Source of the DNA: Streptomyces sp. NBC_00443
GTDB taxonomy: Bacteria > Actinomycetota > Actinomycetes > Streptomycetales > Streptomycetaceae
Assembly (NCBI RefSeq): GCF_036014175.1
Contig: NZ_CP107917.1
Span: forward strand, 5,642,001-5,706,000
Direction of reading: 5' to 3'
DNA: 64,000 bases
Positions 9,829 through 17,121 of the stretch are shown here, piece after piece. The notes under the pieces were generated by a model. That model ran no database searches, was not told where the DNA came from, and saw only the letters and a list, made by a program, of their open reading frames with translations. How positions within the stretch are numbered: the first letter of the stretch is position 1; each line of letters opens with the position of its first letter. The position numbers and the translations under genes are program-made.

Positions 9829-11007
9829 GTGAAGACAAGGAAACTGAGCCGTACGCGGCGACGCGCCACCATACTCGGCGCGGCGGCCGCGTCGGTCGTC
9901 GCCGGAGCGGCGATGCTGCCCAACTGGAGCGCGGGCGCTGCGGTCGTCGACGACCCCACGGTGGACGCCAGGACCAAGGCCACCTTCCAGCGGCTGGCGG
10001 ACGCGGTCTTCACCGACCGTACGGACGCGCTGGTCGACGGCGGGCAGGGCAACCGGGACAAGCCGCTGACCGACGGCTTCTCGGGGGACGTCCGGATGTC
10101 CGCCGGTACGGCCCGCAGTGAGGACGCCGCACTGTCCGCGCTGGACCAGCGCAAGGACAAGCTCGCCAAGCTGGGCGAGAAGTACAGCAAGGGCAGCACC
10201 ACCGTCACTCTGGACGCCACCAGCGTGAAGGGCCGCAAGGCGAAGGTCGCGGTCACCGAGACCACCACCCTCACCTACGAGAAGGTCCGCGGCAGCGAGC
10301 CGGGGACCACCGGCTTCCAGGCCCACCACGAGCTGACCTTCAGCGCCGACCGGCGCGGCGACTGGCAGCTGACCGGCATCCACGCGACCGACGAGGGCGA
10401 CCTCGCCGTGAACCAGACGGCCCGGCCGGCCGTCGAGCCCATGACCGCGAAGGTCGCCAGCACCACGCCGTCGGCGCCCAAGGCATCGACCTCGTACCCC
10501 GGCCCGGCCAACCCGAAGAACTTCACCGCGTCCGGCCTGGACTACCCGGCCATGGCCACCTACGCCAAGCAGTACTGGTCCAACTACAACCCGGCCTACC
10601 CGAACTTCAACGGCCAGGGCGCGGGCGGCGACTGCACCAACTTCGTCAGCCAGTCCCTGAAGGCGGGCGGCTGGAAGCACGTCCCCGGCTACGTGTACGA
10701 CTACACCAAGTGGTTCGGCAACGCCGACATCCAGTCGCACTCCTTCATCGGCGTCAACGAGTGGTCCTGGTTCGCCCAGAACTCGAAGCGCACGACCAGC
10801 CTCGCGAACGTCTACCAGCTGGACGTCGGCGATGTCCTCCAGCTCGACTTCGACAAGGACGGCTCGAAGGACCACACCATGATCGTCACGTCCCGCAACC
10901 GCGGCGTGCCGTATCTGACGTACCACTCCACCAACACCTACAGCAGGTCGGTGGCGAGCATCATCGCGTCGTACCCGAACGCTCTGTACTACGCGTACCG
11001 CACCTGA
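9829..11007 (+). CDS. Secreted amidase-domain protein (Amidase_6 type)
   Basis: A 392-residue exported protein. The signal peptide has a twin-arginine-like basic N-terminus (RTRRRATILGAAAASVVAGA) and ends near residue 37. The middle is a helical, charged domain of unknown role (about 40-220). The C-terminal third is a papain-like amidase domain with GGDCTNFVSQ holding the nucleophile Cys and DHTMIVTSR holding the His, as in putative amidase family PF12671. It probably cleaves peptide or peptidoglycan bonds outside the cell. GTG 9829 is preferred over upstream ATGs because GAGGGG lies 8-13 bases before it and the signal peptide starts there. A perfect terminator hairpin follows. Confidence 0.82.
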   Translation: MKTRKLSRTRRRATILGAAAASVVAGAAMLPNWSAGAAVVDDPTVDARTKATFQRLADAVFTDRTDALVDGGQGNRDKPLTDGFSGDVRMSAGTARSEDAALSALDQRKDKLAKLGEKYSKGSTTVTLDATSVKGRKAKVAVTETTTLTYEKVRGSEPGTTGFQAHHELTFSADRRGDWQLTGIHATDEGDLAVNQTARPAVEPMTAKVASTTPSAPKASTSYPGPANPKNFTASGLDYPAMATYAKQYWSNYNPAYPNFNGQGAGGDCTNFVSQSLKAGGWKHVPGYVYDYTKWFGNADIQSHSFIGVNEWSWFAQNSKRTTSLANVYQLDVGDVLQLDFDKDGSKDHTMIVTSRNRGVPYLTYHSTNTYSRSVASIIASYPNALYYAYRT

Positions 11008-11036
11008 TCTTCCGAGCCTCGCCGGCTCGACGTGAC

Positions 11037-11066
11037 GCGGCCCCCGGCGCTGATGCCGGGGGCCGC
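11037..11066 (+). terminator. Terminator after amidase-domain gene
   Basis: GCGGCCCCCGGC (11037-11048) pairs perfectly with GCCGGGGGCCGC (11055-11066) around a 6-nt loop, 29 bp after the stop codon. There is no clear T tract, as is common in Streptomyces. Confidence 0.8.
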
Positions 11067-11124
11067 CCTGCTGTCGCCACACCGGGACCGATCGGCGCCA
11101 CCTCTCAGCCCCCCACCCCACCAG

Positions 11125-11151
11125 GTGAGAGCAAAGTTCCTTTCCGGTCAC
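11125..11151 (-). promoter_or_regulatory. GlnR-like box upstream of narK
   Basis: Read on the minus strand, GTGAC-n6-GGAAC-n6-CTCAC matches the first three elements of the streptomycete GlnR consensus gTnAc-n6-GaAAc-n6-gTnAc, with one mismatch in each of the second and third blocks. It lies about 100 bp upstream of the narK start. Family knowledge: in S. coelicolor, nitrate assimilation genes are controlled jointly by GlnR and NnaR, so a box here fits. Assignment is by eye. Confidence 0.45.
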
Positions 11152-11251
11152 CCGATGCCACAGCCCCGAAACGCGCCCTCCCTACCTTCGGGATCAGCCA
11201 CTCGTAGTGCGACCGAGAGCGACCGAGCCCCGAAAGAACCGTGGAGGCGTC

Positions 11252-12634
11252 ATGACAGCCCCTAGCACAGCCCCCGCCTCGAGCAGGGGAGGCCGCTGGA
11301 TCGAGCACTGGGACCCCGAGGACGAGGCCTTCTGGAACGAGACCGGGGAGAAGGTCGCCAAGCGGAACCTGCTCTTCTCCGTCCTCTCCGAGCACATCGG
11401 GTTCTCGATCTGGACCCTGTGGTCGGTGATGGTGCTGTTCATGGGGCCGGAGTACGGACTCACCCCCGCGGACAAGTTCACGATCGTCTCGATGGCCACG
11501 CTGGTCGGCGCCATCGTGCGCGTCCCGTACACCTTCGCCGTCGCCATCTTCGGTGGCCGGATGTGGACGGTCGTCTCGGCGAGCCTGCTGCTGGTGCCGA
11601 CCGTCGCCGCGTTCGCGGTGATGGAGCCGGGGACGTCGTTCACGACCTTCCTGCTGTGCGCGATGCTGGCCGGCATCGGAGGCGGGAACTTCGCCTCCAG
11701 CATGACCAACATCAACGCCTTCTTCCCGCTCCGTAAGAAGGGGTGGGCGCTCGGCCTGAACGCCGGCGGCGGCAACATCGGCGTGCCCGTCGTGCAGCTC
11801 ATCGGTCTCGCGGTCATCGGCGCCAGCGGCGGGCCGCGCCTGCTGCTCGGCATCTACATCCCGTTCATCGTGATCGCCGCCGCCCTCGCGTGGCTGAAGA
11901 TGGACAGCATCTCGTCGGTGAAGAACGACACCGGCGCCGCCAAGGATGCCGTGAAGGAGGCCCACACCTGGATCATGTCCTTCCTCTACATCGGCACCTT
12001 CGGCTCGTTCATCGGCTACAGCTTCGCGTTCGGGCTGGTCCTGCAGACCCAGTTCGGCCGTACGCCGCTCCAGGCCGCCTACGTCACCTTCATCGGCCCG
12101 CTGCTCGGCTCCCTGATCCGGCCCGTGGGCGGCTGGCTCGCCGACCGGTTCGGCGGCGCGAAGATCACGCTGTGGAACTTCGTCGGCATGGCCGTCGCGA
12201 CCTCGGTGATCATCGTGGCCTCGATGCAGAAGTCGCTGCCGCTCTTCACCGCCGCATTCATCGCCCTGTTCGTGCTGACGGGCGTCGGCAACGGATCGAC
12301 CTACAAGATGATCCCCGGCATCTTCCACACGAAGGCCCTCGCCAAGGGGCTCACCGGTGAGGAGGCCGCCGCGTACGGCCGCCGTCTCTCCGGTGCCTCC
12401 ATGGGCCTCATCGGCGCGGTGGGCGCCCTCGGCGGACTCGGCATCAACCTCGCCTTCCGCCAGTCCTTCCTCTCCGTGGGCTCCGGCACCGGCGCCTTCG
12501 TCGCCTTCCTCGCCTTCTACGGCGTCTGTTTCGCGGTCACCTGGGCCGTATACCTTCGCCGCCCGGCCGCCGCGCAGACCGACACGGCACCTGCCACCGA
12601 CGCAAAGCCGCAGCTCAGCTACGCCGAGGTGTGA
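11252..12634 (+). CDS. narK: Nitrate/nitrite transporter, NarK family
   Basis: A 460-residue MFS protein with about twelve helices, importing nitrate or exchanging it for nitrite at the cytoplasmic membrane. The nitrate signature is clear: GIGGGNFASSMTNINAFFP in helix 5 and GLNAGGGNIGVPVVQL nearby. A second Gly-rich stretch near helix 11 reads GASMGLIGAVGALGGLGIN. The N-terminal WIEHWDPEDEAFW before helix 1 is typical of actinobacterial NarK2. ATG 11252 is taken for the GTGGAGG 4-10 bases upstream; the frame also opens at GTG 11207. It lies upstream of nnaR, the nitrate regulator, and carries a GlnR-like box in its promoter. A terminator at 12663 separates it from nnaR. Confidence 0.93.
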   Translation: MTAPSTAPASSRGGRWIEHWDPEDEAFWNETGEKVAKRNLLFSVLSEHIGFSIWTLWSVMVLFMGPEYGLTPADKFTIVSMATLVGAIVRVPYTFAVAIFGGRMWTVVSASLLLVPTVAAFAVMEPGTSFTTFLLCAMLAGIGGGNFASSMTNINAFFPLRKKGWALGLNAGGGNIGVPVVQLIGLAVIGASGGPRLLLGIYIPFIVIAAALAWLKMDSISSVKNDTGAAKDAVKEAHTWIMSFLYIGTFGSFIGYSFAFGLVLQTQFGRTPLQAAYVTFIGPLLGSLIRPVGGWLADRFGGAKITLWNFVGMAVATSVIIVASMQKSLPLFTAAFIALFVLTGVGNGSTYKMIPGIFHTKALAKGLTGEEAAAYGRRLSGASMGLIGAVGALGGLGINLAFRQSFLSVGSGTGAFVAFLAFYGVCFAVTWAVYLRRPAAAQTDTAPATDAKPQLSYAEV

Positions 12635-12662
12635 CGTAACACCACCGACATCAAGTCGAACC

Positions 12663-12690
12663 GAGCCTGTCACGCACCGTTGACAGGCTC
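12663..12690 (+). terminator. Terminator after narK
   Basis: GAGCCTGTCA (12663-12672) pairs perfectly with TGACAGGCTC (12681-12690) around an 8-nt loop, 29 bp beyond the narK stop. No T run. Confidence 0.7.
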
Positions 12691-12727
12691 GCTCGGCATG
12701 CAGGTGTAGCCACCAAGGGCGCGACCG

Positions 12728-12776
12728 GGAGCCAGAAGACCAGGAGTCAGGAGATCTGGAGCCGGAAGATCAGGAG
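12728..12776 (+). repeat. Direct repeats in the nnaR leader
   Basis: The 19-bp element at 12728-12746 recurs at 12758-12776 with 17 of 19 bases identical. The core is GGAGCC-GAAGA-CAGGAG, and the start-to-start distance is 30 bp, close to three helical turns. A third partial GGAG-rich stretch lies between. They sit 32-80 bp before the regulator start, so they could be a tandem regulator site or just a purine-rich leader. Confidence 0.5.
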
Positions 12777-12807
12777 CCGCTCCCGCCGACCCCGGTGGGA
12801 GACCCTG

Positions 12808-13995
12808 GTGCAGGCATCACAACTCGAGTGCGGGACGAGAGTTATGTACGACGAACTGCAGCAACCCGACCACGGGCCCCTCGCCGGGTTCACCGTGGGC
12901 GTCACCGCCGCGCGCCGCGCCGACGAGCTCGGAGCGTTGCTTCAGCGGCGCGGCGCCGCCGTACTGCACGCCCCTGCCCTGCGCATCGTGCCGCTGGCCG
13001 ACGACAGCGAACTGCTCGCCGCCACCAAGGAGATCATCCAGCGGACGCCGGACGTCGTGATCGCCACCACCGCGATCGGCTTCCGCGGCTGGATCGAGGC
13101 CGCCGACGGCTGGGGGCTCGGCGAGGACCTGCTGGAACGGCTGCGCGGCGTCGAGCTGCTCGCGCGCGGCCCCAAGGTCAAGGGCGCCGTGCGGGCCGCC
13201 GGGCTGACGGAGGACTGGTCGCCGTCCAGCGAGTCCATGGCAGAGGTGCTGGACCGGCTGCTGGAGGAGGGCGTCGAGGGGCGTCGTATCGCCATCCAGT
13301 TGCACGGTGAGCCGCTGCCGGGGTTCGTGGAGGCGCTCAAGGCCGGGGGAGCGGAGGTGCTCGGCGTGCCGGTCTACCGCTGGCTGCCGCCGGAGGACAT
13401 CGGGCCGGTCGACCGGCTGCTGGACGCGACCGTCTCCCGCGGACTGGACGCCCTCACCTTCACCAGCGCCCCGGCCGCGGCGTCCCTGCTGTCGCGCGCC
13501 GAGGAGCGCGGGCTGCTTCCCGAACTGCTCGCCGCCCTCAACCACGACGTCCTTGCGGCCTGCGTCGGCCCCGTCACAGCGCTGCCCCTGCAGGCGCTCG
13601 GCGTCGACACGGTCCAGCCCGAGCGCTTCCGGCTCGGACCGCTGGTCCAGTTGCTGTGCCAGGAGCTGCCCGGGCGGGCCCGGTCGCTGCCGATCGCCGG
13701 GCACCGGGTGGAGATCCGGGGCCACGCGGTCCTGGTCGACGCGGCGCTGCGCCCCGTACCGCCGGCGGGGATGTCCCTGCTGCGGGCCCTGTCCCGGCGG
13801 CCGGGCTGGGTGGTGCCCCGCGCGGAGCTGCTGCGTGCCTTGCCGGGCGCCGGACGCGACGAGCACGCCGTGGAGACGGCGATGGCCCGGCTGCGTACGG
13901 CTCTGGGGGCGCCGAAACTGATCCAGACGGTGGTGAAGCGGGGGTACCGGCTGGCGCTGGACCCGGCGGCGGACGAGAAGTACGCGGACGTGTAG
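12808..13995 (+). CDS. nnaR: Nitrate-assimilation regulator with uroporphyrinogen-III synthase-like domain
   Basis: A 395-residue two-domain protein. Residues about 25-290 form a HemD (uroporphyrinogen-III synthase) fold: GFTVGVTAARRADEL near the N-terminus and the conserved TFTSAPAAASLL stretch. Residues about 300-390 form a winged-helix domain of OmpR/PhoB type (LLRALSRRPGWVV, AVETAMARLRTALG, KRGYRL). This architecture is the NnaR regulator of S. coelicolor, an activator of nitrate/nitrite genes acting with GlnR, and narK next door agrees. The HemD-like part probably serves as a sensor rather than a haem enzyme. GTG 12808 has GGGAGA about 6 nt upstream; ATG 12844 is the alternative. Confidence 0.9.
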   Translation: MQASQLECGTRVMYDELQQPDHGPLAGFTVGVTAARRADELGALLQRRGAAVLHAPALRIVPLADDSELLAATKEIIQRTPDVVIATTAIGFRGWIEAADGWGLGEDLLERLRGVELLARGPKVKGAVRAAGLTEDWSPSSESMAEVLDRLLEEGVEGRRIAIQLHGEPLPGFVEALKAGGAEVLGVPVYRWLPPEDIGPVDRLLDATVSRGLDALTFTSAPAAASLLSRAEERGLLPELLAALNHDVLAACVGPVTALPLQALGVDTVQPERFRLGPLVQLLCQELPGRARSLPIAGHRVEIRGHAVLVDAALRPVPPAGMSLLRALSRRPGWVVPRAELLRALPGAGRDEHAVETAMARLRTALGAPKLIQTVVKRGYRLALDPAADEKYADV

Positions 13996-14023
13996 GGAGG
14001 CACCCGGCGTCTGCATAACCCCC

Positions 14024-14557
14024 TCAAATGCCGGACGGGCTGGATGCTGCCGACCGGCGCTCATCCGCACCCCGCGAGATCCGCCCGTACAGGACCAGCG
14101 CCCGCCCCAGACACCCCAACGCCACCGTCGACAACACCGCCCGCAGCGCATTCCACGCCAGCCACGGCGACTCGAACTCCTCCCTCAAGGCGGCCGGATC
14201 ACCGGCCCCCTTCAAGCTGTCGTTGAGCGGGATGTTGAAGGCTACGGTGACGAAGAAGGTGAGTGCGTAGGCCGTCGCCGCCGCCCACACCCACCCCCGG
14301 TAAGGCGCTCCGCGCACCTGCCATGCCGACACCCCCGTCAGCATCAGCGCCCCGAGGAAGCTCAGGAAGAACACCGGGTTCTCGAAGGCGTCGTTGATGT
14401 CGCGCATGACCTCGACGTACACCCGGTCATCGCTGCGCGCCAACCCCGGCATCACCCCGCAGGCGAAGATGTAGAAGGCCCCGGCGATCAGGCCCATCGC
14501 GACCGTGGCTGCGCCCAGTACGGTCCCCACGACTTTGCTGTTCGGTGTTGTGGTCAT
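14024..14557 (-). CDS. DUF1772-type four-helix membrane protein
   Basis: A 177-residue protein with four hydrophobic segments (about 9-32, 62-80, 88-110 and 150-165), small charged loops and an ESPW-x2-WNALR segment before the last helix. This matches the DUF1772 / anthrone-oxygenase-like family, many of whose members are uncharacterised membrane proteins. It converges on nnaR with 28 bp between the stops and has no partner gene in the same direction. Function unknown. Confidence 0.75.
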   Translation of the reverse strand: MTTTPNSKVVGTVLGAATVAMGLIAGAFYIFACGVMPGLARSDDRVYVEVMRDINDAFENPVFFLSFLGALMLTGVSAWQVRGAPYRGWVWAAATAYALTFFVTVAFNIPLNDSLKGAGDPAALREEFESPWLAWNALRAVLSTVALGCLGRALVLYGRISRGADERRSAASSPSGI

Positions 14558-14763
14558 GCCCTCCAGTCAACGGACCCGCACGCACCCCGAACATGGCCGT
14601 CACGCGCAACCCCATACGCGGACGTCCAGCCCCGCAGGCGGTACGAGGGGTTCCGGCCCCGCCACCGGGCAGGCACTGTTAGGGGGAACGGTTCTCCCAG
14701 CTCTCCTCAAGGCATCTCACCGACCCCTCATGACCGGGGTGACCCCTAGGCGGTGACAGGCAC

Positions 14764-15375
14764 ATGGCACTGGGTACGGCCACGGGCACGTTCGAGCTGC
14801 GGTTCGACGCCGGACGGATCTGTCTGGATCTCCTCGCGACCACGCACCCCGAGGAACGGTTCGACTCCGTCGAGGTGTTGTGCGCCTGGATCGTCGGGGC
14901 CGGCCTCGCCCCGCCGGGCACGCCGCTGACCCACGCCGACGCGTCCTGGCTCACGGGGTTCTGCGAACTACGCGGATGTATCGCCCAGTTGGTGCGCGGC
15001 GGGCTCGCCCCCGAGCGCTGGTCGTCGTACGACAGGCCGACGTACGACATCGCGCTCGCCCGCGTGAACGACATCGCCGGCGTGGCGCCACCGGCCCCCC
15101 GCGCTGTCAGGGGGGAAGACGGCACCCTCGTCCGGCGGTTGGATCACCCGCCCGAGTGCGCCGCCCTGCTCGGCGCCATCGCGCGGGACGCCCTGGAACT
15201 GCTCACCGATCCGGCCGCGCGGGCCGGGCTGCGGGAGTGCGAGGGCGACAACTGTCCGATCGTTTATGTCGATACGTCCCGGGGGCGCAGGAGGCGCTGG
15301 TGCTCCAGTGAGGTCTGCGGGAACCGCGAAAGAGTGGCCCGGCACCGTCGCCGCGCGGCACTCACCCAGGCCTGA
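14764..15375 (+). CDS. CGNR zinc-finger protein (ABATE domain)
   Basis: A 203-residue protein. The N-terminal part (about 10-130) resembles the ABATE domain, a predicted stress or ligand sensor. The C-terminal CGNR zinc finger reads C-EGDNC-PIVYVDTSRGRRRRWCS followed by VCGNRERVARHRRR. Four Cys and a basic tail suggest DNA binding. These proteins are taken to be transcription regulators of unknown effector. It stands alone, divergent from the DUF1772 gene, with GGTGACAG just before the ATG. Target unknown. Confidence 0.82.
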   Translation: MALGTATGTFELRFDAGRICLDLLATTHPEERFDSVEVLCAWIVGAGLAPPGTPLTHADASWLTGFCELRGCIAQLVRGGLAPERWSSYDRPTYDIALARVNDIAGVAPPAPRAVRGEDGTLVRRLDHPPECAALLGAIARDALELLTDPAARAGLRECEGDNCPIVYVDTSRGRRRRWCSSEVCGNRERVARHRRRAALTQA

Positions 15376-15640
15376 CAGTCCGTTATGCGGCTTATGTGGA
15401 ACGGCTGCCGAAGTGATTTCGATTACACGTCGTTTACCTACGGGGCCGTAGGGAAGCTCTCTTTCGATCTTGCCGTTGTGACGGAAATGTAAAGATCGCA
15501 CGGTGGGAATGTGCTGCCATGTCCCGCTCGTCACGTCACTCCGAAGAAAACTGTCGCCTCCGTTTGAACACTCGAAGCGCCGCTTGCGTACGGGTAGTCG
15601 AGCGACCGACTGGGGGAACCCCCGGACATCGGAGGTGGGC

Positions 15641-16216
15641 GTGCGCAAGGATTCCGTCGTGGCCAATGAACGTGGATCGAGGGCCCGACATCGCATGTCC
15701 CAGCCCTCGGAACCTGATGAGGAGCTGATGCGTGCGCTGTACAGAGAGCACGCCGGACCCCTCCTTGCGTATGTCCTTCGACTGGTCGCCGGTGATCGGC
15801 AACGAGCAGAGGACGTTGTGCAGGAGACGCTCATCCGTGCCTGGAAGAACGCCGGACAGCTCAATCGAGCGACCGGATCGGTACGCCCCTGGCTGGTGAC
15901 GGTCGCCCGGCGCATCGTCATCGACGGCCACCGCAGCCGGCAGGCCCGGCCGCAGGAGGTCGATCCGTCGCCGCTGGAGGTCATCCCCGCGGAGGACGAG
16001 ATCGACAAGGCGCTGTGGCTGATGACGCTGTCGGACGCACTCGACGACCTGACGCCCGCCCACCGGGAAGTCCTGGTCGAGACGTACTTCAAGGGGCGTA
16101 CGGTCAATGAGGCTGCCGAGACGCTGGGCATACCCAGCGGCACCGTGCGCTCAAGGGTCTTCTATGCCCTGCGGTCGATGAAGCTGGCACTGGAGGAGCG
16201 GGGGGTGACGGCGTGA
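15641..16216 (+). CDS. sigU: ECF RNA polymerase sigma factor SigU
   Basis: A 191-residue extracytoplasmic-function sigma factor. Region 2 (about 24-95) has LYREHAGPLLAYVLRLV and the QRAEDVVQETLIRAWKN core. Region 4 (about 135-185) has LTPAHREVLVETYFKGRT and a helix-turn-helix EAAETLGIPSGTVRSRVFYAL. GTG 15641 is preferred because GGAGG lies 5 nt upstream; the frame is open to 15503 but the extra residues look non-coding. Its TGA overlaps the start of an anti-sigma gene with a zinc-binding motif, the normal ECF arrangement. Gene order (nnaR, sigma, anti-sigma, helicase, malic enzyme, HU) matches the S. coelicolor sigU region as I recall it. Membrane anti-sigma implies a signal from the envelope. 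Confidence 0.9.
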   Translation: MRKDSVVANERGSRARHRMSQPSEPDEELMRALYREHAGPLLAYVLRLVAGDRQRAEDVVQETLIRAWKNAGQLNRATGSVRPWLVTVARRIVIDGHRSRQARPQEVDPSPLEVIPAEDEIDKALWLMTLSDALDDLTPAHREVLVETYFKGRTVNEAAETLGIPSGTVRSRVFYALRSMKLALEERGVTA

Positions 16217-17052
16217 TGAGTGTTTACGGGGGAAACCAGGGATTCGGGATGGGCGGTTCGGGTATGTCTGGACCCATGACGGGACATCCGGTTCCGAGCG
16301 AACACGAGACCGTCGGCGCCTACGCCCTCGGGATTCTCGACGACGCCGAAGCAACCGCTTTCGAGGCACATCTCGCGACCTGCGAGTGGTGCGCCCAGCA
16401 ACTGGACGAACTCGCGGGGATGGAGCCGATGCTGGCCGCCCTCGCGGACCTGCCCGGTTCCGGTTCACCCGCGATCGGCGAGTCCCTGTCGGCGAAGCCC
16501 AGCCCGCGCCTGGTGAACAAGCTCGTCGACGAGGTCGCCGAGCGCCGCGCCCAGAAGCGCCGGCGCAGCTTCTACATGGTGGCCGCGGCGGCCGCGCTGA
16601 TCGTCGGCGGTCCGTTCGTGGCCGTGGCGGCGAACGGCGGCGACGACGGCGGAGGGGACGGCGAGGGCAACCGGACCGTGCAGGCGGCCAACCCCGCCAA
16701 GGACCTGTTCACCGGCACCGAGAACAAAGTCTCGGGGACCGACCCGACGACCGGCGCCAGCGCGACCGTCGGCATGTCGGAGAAGGCGTGGGGCACCGAG
16801 ACGGCCCTTGAGCTCAAGGGCGTCAAAGGCCCGCTCAAGTGTTCCCTGATCTTCGTCAGCAAGGACGGCGAGCGCGAGACGGCCGCTTCCTGGTCCGTCC
16901 CGAAGTGGGGCTACGGCATCCCGGACGCCAAGACCGAGCAGGCCAGGAACCCTCTCTACGTCAGCGGCGGTGTGTCCATGGCCCGCGACGATGTCGATCA
17001 CATAGAGGTCATGGACTTCGACGGAAAGAAGATCGTCGAGGTAGACGTGTAG
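16216..17052 (+). CDS. rsuA: Membrane anti-sigma factor of SigU
   Basis: A 278-residue protein with an N-terminal zinc-binding anti-sigma (ZAS) motif, H-L-A-T-C-E-W-C (H-x3-C-x2-C) at about residues 55-63. A single membrane helix follows (about 115-138, FYMVAAAAALIVGGPFVAVAA), then an extracytoplasmic domain of about 140 residues. It should hold SigU at the membrane until an outside signal releases it. The first 30 residues are Gly/Met-rich, which is unusual. ATG 16216 shares one base with the TGA of sigU (TGATG), implying coupled, roughly equimolar synthesis; GTG 16213 one codon earlier is also possible. Confidence 0.9.
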   Translation: MSVYGGNQGFGMGGSGMSGPMTGHPVPSEHETVGAYALGILDDAEATAFEAHLATCEWCAQQLDELAGMEPMLAALADLPGSGSPAIGESLSAKPSPRLVNKLVDEVAERRAQKRRRSFYMVAAAAALIVGGPFVAVAANGGDDGGGDGEGNRTVQAANPAKDLFTGTENKVSGTDPTTGASATVGMSEKAWGTETALELKGVKGPLKCSLIFVSKDGERETAASWSVPKWGYGIPDAKTEQARNPLYVSGGVSMARDDVDHIEVMDFDGKKIVEVDV

Positions 17053-17121
17053 TCGCCGTAGCAATTACGGGTCCCCTTCGCGTACGGTTGACGGCTGCCC
17101 AGCACGTCAGAAGGGGGCCCG

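Noticed and set aside
9826..11151. Long minus-strand frame opposite the amidase-domain gene
   Set aside because: Antisense frame typical of high-GC coding DNA; the plus strand has signal peptide and catalytic motifs.
17052..17121. Rifampicin-associated element upstream of the HelD-like helicase
   Set aside because: I looked for the 19-bp inverted repeat expected in HelR promoters and saw none in this gap.
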